Shown piece after piece: positions 56,288 to 64,000 of a stretch of 64,000 nucleotides of DNA. The stretch is from Elmis aenea (Eukaryota; Arthropoda; Insecta; Coleoptera; Elmidae). Below the pieces are notes generated by a model. It ran no database searches, was not told where the DNA came from, and saw only the letters and a program-made list of their open reading frames with translations. The position numbers were made by a program, and so were the translations under genes. Within the stretch, counting starts at the first letter, position 1; each line of letters begins with the position of its first letter. The stretch lies in the NCBI GenBank assembly GCA_947652605.1, contig OX393582.1:13540544-13604543 (forward strand). Reading direction: 5' to 3'.

Positions 56288-56985
56288 TAACAAAGGCCGT
56301 TGCAAAGAAATTTTCATAGTTTAACGTTTTACGGATATATCATTGTATCTGTGGAGCATATGACTTTTTTCTCTCCTTAAAATTCAAAAAGTTAAATTTT
56401 TGCATAAGAACAATATTTACTTAATTATTTAAACACCTTGCTTTAAAAATCTAAAAATAGTATTAATATTTTGGTTTTAGAAACAAACACTTGCAACACA
56501 TTTTTCCAAAGATAATGAAGTTAAATTTACATAACTCCGAATTTATGCATAGAATTTTTTTTAGTTGGCCATGAAACAAATAGTGTTTAAAAAATGGAAA
56601 TTCGCTTAATACTGAAAGATTTATGAGAAAAACAACAAATTTTAACAATTCATATATTCCTAAACATAAATTTTTTAAACAATATTGCAAAATCTTGACC
56701 GCCATATAACTGTTATAGATAAAAGGTCAATTAATTGAGATAAATTGTGGATATCTAGTAAGGAAGGATGTATAATAAATTATTTATCTGTCGACAAAAA
56801 AATCGCAACTCACTTGAGAGCGGAAAAAATTAAAAAGAACTAATTTTTTTATCTTAAATATTACATCACTACCAGAATAAGAAATAATATTATAGCAAAC
56901 AGTCTAAGGCAGTGATTCTCAACCTGAAATATGTGAACGGAAGGCGCGAAGAAAAGTGGAAATTGAAGCAAAAAATAATGATTGC
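56288..56985. other. AT-rich, no gene recognised
   Basis: No supported feature. Confidence 0.4.
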
Positions 56986-56989
56986 AGAA

Positions 56990-57170
56990 CAAAAAACTCA
57001 CCAATACATACGTTACTGGTTTTAATAATATCTGCTTGTACCGAAGAAGCGTATGTTCTAACAGAGCGGAGTTTCTTCCTAACAGACAATACATTTTTCG
57101 ACATCTTTTACCTAATATCTCTCTTTTCCTTCTGACAAGAGTTTTCCAAATAAATTGACTGTGCAAGATT
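56990..57170 (-). pseudogene. Jockey-like LINE fragment (copy D)
   Basis: The frame reads RRKREILGKRCRKMYCLLGR, then TLLRYKQILLKPVTYV. It matches KKKRKELNIRYKKMYWMLGR and LLLYNQILKPVW of copy C (35540-35680). Only about 55 codons survive. Confidence 0.75.
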
Positions 57171-57375
57171 TAAAGCCTGTTACACACCCTTACGTCATTT
57201 AAAATTCACCAAAACGTTTTTTGCATACTTGTTGACATAACAAAGTTCAGATCACGGCACACTTAATGAAAAATTAAAATTAGGTCAAAAATTTTGTAAA
57301 GATTTTAATGAAAATTTCAAATTGTGTGATTGTATTAAAGATAGCATCCGCCCTCTTGTAAAATGTAGAAATATA

Positions 57376-57970
57376 TACGGTGTTCCATTTGATATAGCAA
57401 AGTTACGGCTATTTCCGACGAATCCGGAAATTATATAATAGTGTGCATATAATTTTATTAACATATTACATGTATTAAATTTTGTTTGTTAAATTGAAAA
57501 CCAAAGCCTGATTTTACACCCAGCATACTTAAATTTAAAATAAATGTTTTCTTTATTTAAAACATTGAAAGCTTTTAGATAATCATACATTTTTCATAAA
57601 TTTTTTTTTAAACAAACTAGTTTAAAATGATACCACAAAAAAAAAGTATCATTCCTGTTCCAAAATCATTAAAGTATTAAAAAGATGTTTTTAAGTTGCT
57701 ATATTTATAAATATTTTCATGTGTCAGGTTTATTAAAATAATATTTTTTACATTTTTTTAGAGTTACAGCACTAAATACTTATACAGAGATACGCAAAAG
57801 TATGGAATCAGAAAAATAACTAAAACCTCATTAAAGATGCTAGAATGAAATGTTGTATCTAAGCGTTATCGTATTTTTCGGATTCGATGAAGATACTGAG
57901 GATGCAATACGACTTCCGGTTCAACCGGAAACGAAGTCAACTATCAAATTTTAAATAGAACACCGTGTAT
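57376..57970. mobile_element. MITE with CGGTGTTCCATTT ends, about 595 bp
   Basis: Left ATACGGTGTTCCATTT, right (inverted) ATACACGGTGTTCTATTT, within TATA flanks. Related end motifs occur at 53715 and 54025. Non-coding. Confidence 0.55.
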
Positions 57971-59975
57971 ATTTTAATATTTTTGGATTTCTCTTGAAAA
58001 TTTATATTTTTATGAAAATGTTGAGCGATACAGCACTTTCAATTTTTTTTAAACATTTAAGTTATTTAAAAAGGCAGTAGTATTTCGTTTGTAAATTAGA
58101 TTGACAATAGATTAATTAACACTTTACGCTAGCTACATTTTAAAAATATTATACAGTCTGTTTTTTACCCTAGGTTAAACTTGTGAAACTTTAAACATCA
58201 TTAACTCGATTTTTTTAAATACAACGCCCAATATGTTTTTACACAGTTTTGTAAAAAAATTGATTGTCTTTCAAAAACATTAACCATGTTTTATACCTAA
58301 AACTGATATTTTTTGAGATATCGCGATTTCATTGTAAATTAATAGGGCAACGTAATATTTTCGAGTAGGCTGTGAATTGAAAGATATAAACAAGAAAGTT
58401 ATAATTTTATTTTTTCCTTACGAATTTTTGGCATTGCGCATCCCTGTATAGCTTTTATTTCATATAAAGCCTCTTGCATCTATGACAACTTTTTAAGATA
58501 GGTACTCATAAAATCAAGTTATTCTGGACATTATTCATAAGAATAAAACTACATGTACTAATTTGACCTACTAGCAACCTGTAAGATAAAAAATAGCCCA
58601 TTTCGAGGAAGATTTCTAAATCACCGCATTTGCATTAACTTGATCTGATAATTTTTTGTAAACCTTAGCACGTTTAATGTGAATATACCATTACCAAGGT
58701 CAAAATAAATTATGCTTAAGTGCAAAATTTACAACTAGTAATTCCCTTGATTACTAAAACTACATAACTAACCTCTTGATATTCTCAGCGTTTGGCAAGC
58801 TCTAAAGTTTTATATTCCTAACAGCTACGATAATAAATGAATTCTCAGAACAAAATTAATTGGGCTGCCTTTCTTTTAATTGTACGAGTTTTAAGGAATT
58901 ACTTCATAAACTTTGTAAAGCTAACTTTGGGCCACTAGGGTAATACAACAAAAGCAGGTTATCTCACAAGGCAAATTTAATTTATACAAGAGATGTTGAA
59001 GTTTTAAGAATGCCAATTAATTACTTTTATTCATTTCTCGAATTAAAGTTAAAAGGGAAAATATCGTTTGATATCGAAAGGTATCCTATTTCCTGAAAAA
59101 GATGATTAAAAGTAAATTCGTTTTTATTTTAAAAAACTTCTTGAAAAAAGAAACTTTTATACTTCTGACAATATATTATTTTCGTGCATTTAATATTATT
59201 AAGTTACATTAATTACTTAGGTACATATAACTCAAGCTATTTTGGTAAATATGCCCGAATGCAAGTTGAGCTGATAAAAACACGAGTGCACGAAGTGCAC
59301 CAGTGATTTTTTCTGATTCAACTTGCATGAGTGAAGATTTGTCAAAAATTATAGATTATTTGCAATGCACGAGTTATATTTTGTCAGAAAATGTCCTTTA
59401 TCTAACCTACCTGTCACATTAATGTATGTTATGTCAAATTTTACAAGTACTGTCAGAGTGGTGCGCCAGGGGTGTGGTTTAATTTATATTAAAGTAACGC
59501 TACTGGTCGCCGAAACTCGTCAAAAAATTATCTTTATTTAACTATGATAATAAAGTTGCAAACAATTGTTTACTTAATAACTGTTTTAATGTCCAATGAG
59601 CAACTGAAAAGTATAGATTCATCCATTTAATTTCATATTTTATGACAAAATTACATTATTAATTCCAATCATTGCTATTAAATTGATGTAGACAAATAAT
59701 TACAATGCACATTTTCTTAAAAATTAAAACAAATAATTGTATTTAACTTAATTTTAATTTACGTCTGGTAATAACTTACTTACACAACTATCACTAATGT
59801 CTTTTAAAGTCACACTTAAACACTCTGAACACGCAAGAAAAAAATAAAATGTGAACAACTGCCTATGATCTCCATGCAAACTATTTAAAATCTGGAGGTC
59901 GCAGCCTAGCGGCAAGCGAAACTCGACCAATACACGTCAGCCAATAGAGAATTGTCCAGAGCCTGTCCTTACCCT
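57971..59975. other. AT-rich, no gene recognised
   Basis: No coding signal. Small palindromic patch GAGTGCACGAAGTGCACC at 59285-59302. Confidence 0.4.
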
Positions 59976-59983
59976 GTTTATAG

Positions 59984-60560
59984 CATTGAATAAAAAGATA
60001 AAGGAAGGAGCTTTTAATTACTGCAGCGTTTCAGCGGCGACGGAAATGACGACATAGATAGCCTCTTATGGCGGCCGGTGTTGAAAGGTGAAACAGTCGG
60101 AGATATTTTAGTTTTGTGTACTACAATGGTTAGTTGTAAATCTTGTAGTTGTAATAGGCCCAAAAATGTTAAAGATAAAAAGATTACGTTTCATAGGTAA
60201 GTAGACATTAATATTTTGTAGTGTAATCACGTATTGAAAATTTGATGTGGTCTGTCAAAATGGTATGTCATATCAGTGGCGTGCATTTGTGTACAGCATA
60301 TTTTTTAACTCTCATAATAAACAATCCAAATATTGAAATATGCTGTCGTTTTTTTAATTGCCGTAATCACGAAACAAGAAATAAATAAGTGAATAACAGG
60401 CTCAATTCAGAACAAAGCAAATATTTACATTAATCAATACATATTTAAAAATGTTAGATACGCCACTGAGAAGCGGAAACATGCATCCGCCATATTGAGA
60501 GGCTAACCTGGACGCCTTAGTAACGCTATAACGCTCATTCCTTTATCTTTTTATTCAATG
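59984..60560 (+). mobile_element. P-superfamily non-autonomous element, 577 bp
   Basis: Perfect 23-bp terminal inverted repeat beginning CATTGAATAAAAAGA, flanked by a perfect 8-bp duplication, GTTTATAG (59976-59983 and 60561-60568). Inverted similarity continues diverged to about 130 bp (TAGCCTCTTATGGCGG versus TAGCCTCTCAATATGGCGG inverted). It encodes a THAP-domain first exon. THAP plus 8-bp duplications fit the P-element superfamily. No catalytic domain. Confidence 0.85.
60126..60196 (+). CDS. THAP-domain first coding exon (partial)
   Basis: From the ATG at 60126 the exon encodes MVSCKSCSCNRPKN, then VKDKKITFHR, split after two bases of the last codon by a donor AG/GTAAGTA at 60197. This is the N-terminal third of a THAP zinc finger (Cys pair, then the 'KITFHR' strand that precedes 'FP' in the family), a site-specific DNA-binding domain found in P-element transposases and host THAP proteins. 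No matching second exon with the His and remaining Cys was found within the element or nearby downstream. It lies inside the 577-bp P-type element, about 140 bp from its left end, so that end is the likely promoter. Confidence 0.75.
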
Positions 60561-60568
60561 GTTTATAG

Positions 60569-61240
60569 AGGTACCCTACGCTTTGCATGGACATATCAAA
60601 TAGCCCTCGTAGGTGTATGTGTATAAAAATGTTCTTGTTGACTCGTGTGTTACACCGTAATGGTTTTATAAACACCACCTAAGACAATAAAAAATATTTT
60701 ACATATTATCGTTTAATTAATTACGTCCGTGAAATTTCTACACGCTCTATAAAAATAAAAACACCCATTAAATTAAATGGACATCACTATGTATTTGCAT
60801 ACAATTCTAAAAACTTAAAAGTAACGGACATAAAAAACATGTTGAATGTATTCTAAGCTAATCTATATATCTGTGCTGCGTGAATAATAAAGAAGGCCTT
60901 ACATATTTGTACAAGAGTGAATACATTTTCCGCTAGTGCGGCCACATGTATCAGATCAGGGCATTGTTACGTAAAATACTGACACCAGCGGTATTAGAAT
61001 TTTAAATTGGGAGTAATTTCACCGCCATATAATTAAACTTTACTGGTACGAAAGATTTATGTGGTGTACATGTTATTGTAGGTGTCAAATATGAAATTGT
61101 ATGGGTTATATGGCTCAGACAGGTTTACTATCTCATATATTCATCTGAACATAATGCGAGATAATTATGAATAACTAATGTGATGTTGTGGCAAACATTA
61201 CAATTGCTGTCATGTTAACATTATCATTGACGTTGGAGGG
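60569..61240. other. AT-rich, no gene recognised
   Basis: No second THAP exon or other coding signal was seen. Confidence 0.4.
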
Positions 61241-61289
61241 TACTCTAATGGAGTAAAAACCTGTTAAAGGAATAACTATTGCTCGGTTA

Positions 61290-61775
61290 TTAATATAAAT
61301 TATTAGTATAATGATAAAATATGCAACGATTACTTATAGAATATCCTACACATCTTAATCTGTCGTGTGAAAGTAATATTATTCTTCTTTTTATGTTTTT
61401 AACTATGTTTATTTTTTGATGTATTGGATGGTGTGAATTAAAATTTAAAAGTCGGTTAGATTTACTATTTTTTCTATACCAGTTTGTATATATTGAACCA
61501 TTATTGTTATCTCGAAAAAGGGTGACTTCTAAAAAGTTTATCGAAAAATTTATTTCTGTCTCACAAGTAAATTGAATTTTAGGATGGTAACTGTTAAATA
61601 AGTTTAAAATGCTATTAACTTTGGATTTAGGAACACTTAAAATTAAATCGTCTACATACTTTTTTAAGAAAGGGATGTTTTCAGATATTTTTGGCATTAT
61701 TGTTTCTAATAAGTCATCTAAAATTATTTCAGCAATGATAGGTGATATACATAGGACAAACTTCACAAAATTTAA
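61290..61775 (-). pseudogene. Penelope-like reverse transcriptase, partial
   Basis: Reads ISPIIAEIILDDLLETIMPK, then IPFLKKYVDDLILSVPKSKV (YVDD catalytic motif), then ETEINFSINFLEVTLFRDNN, YTNWYRKNSKSNRLLNFNSH and HPIHQKINIVKNIKRRIILL. The order (SPI.AEI...DLLE, KKYVDD, FLD.., WYRKPT, N..S.HP...K) is specific to Penelope-like RTs, relatives of telomerase. The upstream RT motifs before 'G.SPI' are missing at the inversion point; downstream the frame shifts at about 61370. The catalytic YVDD is intact but the copy is truncated. Confidence 0.9.
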
Positions 61776-61780
61776 GAAAC

Positions 61781-62079
61781 AGAATGTATGGTCATAAAAG
61801 TGATTTAAAAAAAACTAAATGAAAATTTAAAGTCCAAAAATACAAATAATATTCAATGCACCAGAGCATGTTCTAGAAACTAAACATGAATTTAATTTTG
61901 AAAACATTAAAATTATGTATCATGAAAAAAATCAATTTAAACGTCTAATTGCCGAAAGTATATTCATAAATGTCAATAAAAATGCATGTAATGATAGGTC
62001 GGACATTGACAATATATTTCAAAAAACTTACAAATTGCTATTAAATAAATGTTATCGGAAGTCTTTAATGTTTCAATAA
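61781..62079 (+). pseudogene. GIY-YIG endonuclease remnant of the Penelope-like element
   Basis: Starts RMYGHKSDLKK, then after frameshifts HVLETKHEFNFENIKIMYHE and KNQFKRLIAESIFINVNKNA, ending in a stop after KLLLNKCYRKSLMFQ. 'H....H.F.F....I...E.....R...E...I' is the second half of the Penelope GIY-YIG domain, which nicks target DNA. The GIY and YIG motifs themselves are lost at the inversion junction. Confidence 0.8.
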
Positions 62080-62635
62080 TATCAATAAATAAAACTTTTA
62101 TATGTTATGTCTATTAAAAAAACCGTTGTTTCAGTAATTATATGATAGGTTATAGGAATATTTTTGTAGTGCTTATATATATAATTGTTAAAAATGTGTA
62201 ACCAAAATTGTTAATCAGTAAGTTTTTTCATTATAATGTATAGTACGTGAAATGTAGCTTTTTAGACTAGTTTAGTTTTAAGGATTTGCCTAAGCTTTGT
62301 TATTTTTAAGTAGTGACATCTTTATTTTATAGTGAAAACAATAACTTATCGAACAAGAAATTTGGTTTTATCAAAAATTAACTTACAAACCGGTTTCATA
62401 ATAACGTAGATCTATTCATTTAACAGTACATTTTAACGTGTTTGTGCCGTCATTTTGTGTTTTGTTAAAAAGTATCGTCCAAAATTTAGTTAAGAACAAT
62501 TTTTAATATGTTTTAAAATTAAGAATACCTAAGCTAACCTTCGTAATACAATATAAGAATAATTTCAAGTTTACTTCTCAACGTTTTTTAAAAAATCAAC
62601 TGATATTTCAATTTTTCACAATTTCAACATGGTAT

Positions 62636-62695
62636 TTTAACTTATTCAACATTTTTCAACAATATTTCAACAATTTTCAACAATTTTAGAAATAT
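62636..62695 (+). repeat. Short tandem repeat of TTTCAACAA
   Basis: About five imperfect 9-13-bp copies around TTTTCAACAATATTTCAACA in the 3' region of the Penelope-like element. Confidence 0.7.
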
Positions 62696-62800
62696 GTAAG
62701 TACTATTAATACTAATTTTAATAAACTAGGTGATAAATTTTTATAAACAAAACATGTAAAAAAAAAACTTGAAAAAATAACAAAAAAATTAATTTTAGCC

Positions 62801-62838
62801 CTGAGGATGCAGATAAAATTACATCTGCGAAACATGTA
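62801..62838 (+). ncRNA. Hammerhead-like ribozyme motif of the Penelope-like element
   Basis: CTGAGGA (62801-62807), one base, a perfect 6-bp stem GCAGAT/ATCTGC, then GAAAC (62829-62833) followed by ATGTA. Stem I may form from CC/GG next to the core plus AATTTT (upstream) with AAAATT (downstream). Penelope-like elements are known to carry hammerhead motifs, and this one is in the same orientation as the GIY-YIG remnant. Confidence 0.6.
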
Positions 62839-63202
62839 GGATCTTTTTAAAAATTGCAACGTAATAAACCTGTTTAAAAACCAGAAACTTTTTCGTTTAA
62901 TTAACTATTATCGTTGAGCTAGGGTAAGCATACCAGTGTTGGACACTTTAAGAGGCTGTTTTATGAAAAAAATAACCTTTTTGTACCACCTAAAAACTAA
63001 TTAAAAATGAATAGACCAAATGATAACATGAACCTTCCACTTTTTACTTAAGTAATGAAAATTTACTATTGGTGATACAAATCCCAAAATTGTACCTGTC
63101 ACTTACCCAGTATTGGACATCTCCAAGATGACCACTTTCTAATTTGGACAGTTTAATATCCCGTAATGAACATGCTCTAATATGAACTGAATAAATAATA
63201 GG

Positions 63203-63900
63203 TACCGTAGAATGGGGCAACTTGGGACAGTAGGGTAACTTGGGACAAAATGATATTCTCACCTAAAAACTTTGTTTACAACTGTCAACTTTTGAGATAA
63301 TCAAAGTTGCTTAGTAGAGTTTTAAAAGTATCATATAAGCTTAAAAAAACGAATTAGTTTTTGAAATTACTGCAAGACGGTAAGTTGTTACATCCATTTT
63401 TTTAATTAATATAAAATTGCCGAATTAAGAACTGTTTAAAACTTCTCTTGTACTTTTGTTCTGAAAATATACGTTTAATATTAAGTCTTGAATAACTTAT
63501 CTCATTTTTTTATTTAATACTACCTATGTTCAAAAATGAATGATTGTCCGTTTTGCTGAAAATGTTTGTTCAAAAATGATTGTCTCATTAGTTTTTAATT
63601 CAATTAATATATTGAATCCTGCTTTGAACAACTTTTTTACAAATGAGACAATCGTTTTTGAACAGAGGTAGTACAATTTTTCTAATTTTTCCAATCAAAA
63701 TATAGTTTAGTTTAAAATTTTTGTAACTTGCGAATTAAAGTTTTATTTTCTTTATTTTTGATATTTTTTTTCATGCTGGATAATTGTGAAAGATCAATTT
63801 AGTATAAAAAATATAATATAACTGTCCCAAGTCGGACTTTATAGGCTAAACTTGAGTCAAACTACTGAAATTCATATGTGTCCCAAGTTGCCCGGTCTTA
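63203..63900. mobile_element. MITE with GGGCAACTTGGGACA ends, about 700 bp
   Basis: Left AATGGGGCAACTTGGGACA plus a second GGTAACTTGGGACA. Right (inverted) ACCGGGCAACTTGGGACA, with AACTTGGGAC variants nearby. No coding sequence. Exact termini uncertain. A smaller MITE is nested in it. Confidence 0.6.
63521..63676. mobile_element. Nested hairpin MITE, about 156 bp
   Basis: Ends TACTACCTATGTTCAAAAA and (inverted) TACTACCTCTGTTCAAAAA, with a second internal copy of GTTCAAAAATGATTGTCTCA at 63569. Sits inside the 63203-63900 element. Confidence 0.75.
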
Positions 63901-64000
63901 AGTATTACTTGGGACAGGAAGTTTTTTTTGTTGGTATCTTGTATATATACATATATATTTATTTTATCTATAGAATATTGTTCATTGGCACCTCACCCAA

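Larger units (their letters stand above)
61241..62870 (+). mobile_element. Penelope-like element, 5' part inverted (twin-priming-like)
   Basis: The RT part lies on the - strand (61290-61775); the GIY-YIG endonuclease part and the hammerhead-like tail lie on the + strand (61781-62079, 62801-62838). In an intact Penelope-like element these are one ORF in a single direction. The inversion point falls at about 61767-61781. The arrangement (inverted upstream segment, direct downstream segment) is the outcome expected from internal second-strand priming during insertion. Confidence 0.8.

Overview
This is a non-coding-dominated, strongly AT-rich window from an arthropod nuclear genome. An insect is most likely, given the Jockey-type LINEs, the MADF-BESS gene typical of insects, a P-superfamily element, mariner-type elements with TA target duplications, MULEs, hAT elements and a Penelope-like element. 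I cannot name the species. No conserved housekeeping gene, tRNA or rRNA was recognised. There is one 200-base assembly gap (27886-28085).

Layout. 0-13 kb: decayed mariner and hAT pieces, two hAT MITEs with 8-bp target duplications, a LINE 3' end, and a diverged direct duplication (about 5.2-7.1 kb and 9.9-11.1 kb) built on roughly 165-bp units. 13-26 kb: mostly unrecognised AT-rich DNA with fragments of RTE-like and Jockey-like LINEs, a 1.3-kb element with composite inverted ends, and one MITE. 26-32 kb: a hairpin-bearing tandem repeat, an interrupted Merlin/ISXO2-like transposase, and a nearly pristine 2.63-kb mariner-superfamily transposon with about 770-bp inverted repeats and an intact 380-aa transposase. 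32.4-37.5 kb: a PIF/Harbinger element. Its transposase (+ strand) is broken, but a two-exon MADF-BESS gene on the - strand is intact and interleaved with it; a Jockey fragment and a foldback element sit in that gene's intron. 37.5-48 kb: nested hAT elements, LINE fragments (RNase H type and RTE-like), two MULE SWIM-finger remnants, and a foldback element interrupted by a LINE. 49-58 kb: pogo-derived, CAGGGTG-terminated and other MITE-like elements. 58-64 kb: a 577-bp P-superfamily element carrying a THAP-domain first exon with an intact splice donor, and a Penelope-like element whose reverse transcriptase half is inverted relative to its GIY-YIG half.

How the parts relate. The window reads as a layered transposon graveyard with a few young insertions. 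Target-site duplications and interrupted copies give relative ages: mariner inside Merlin; LINE inside foldback; hAT inside foldback; hAT inside hAT; Jockey and foldback inside the Harbinger gene intron. The two open reading frames most likely to be functional are the mariner-type transposase (29460-30602) and the spliced MADF-BESS gene (37214 to 33246, - strand). A recurrent hairpin motif (CTGANGA, one base, stem, GAAAY), resembling the hammerhead ribozyme core, appears at five places, one of them inside the Penelope-like element. Assignments rest on reading conserved motifs by eye; no database search was possible.
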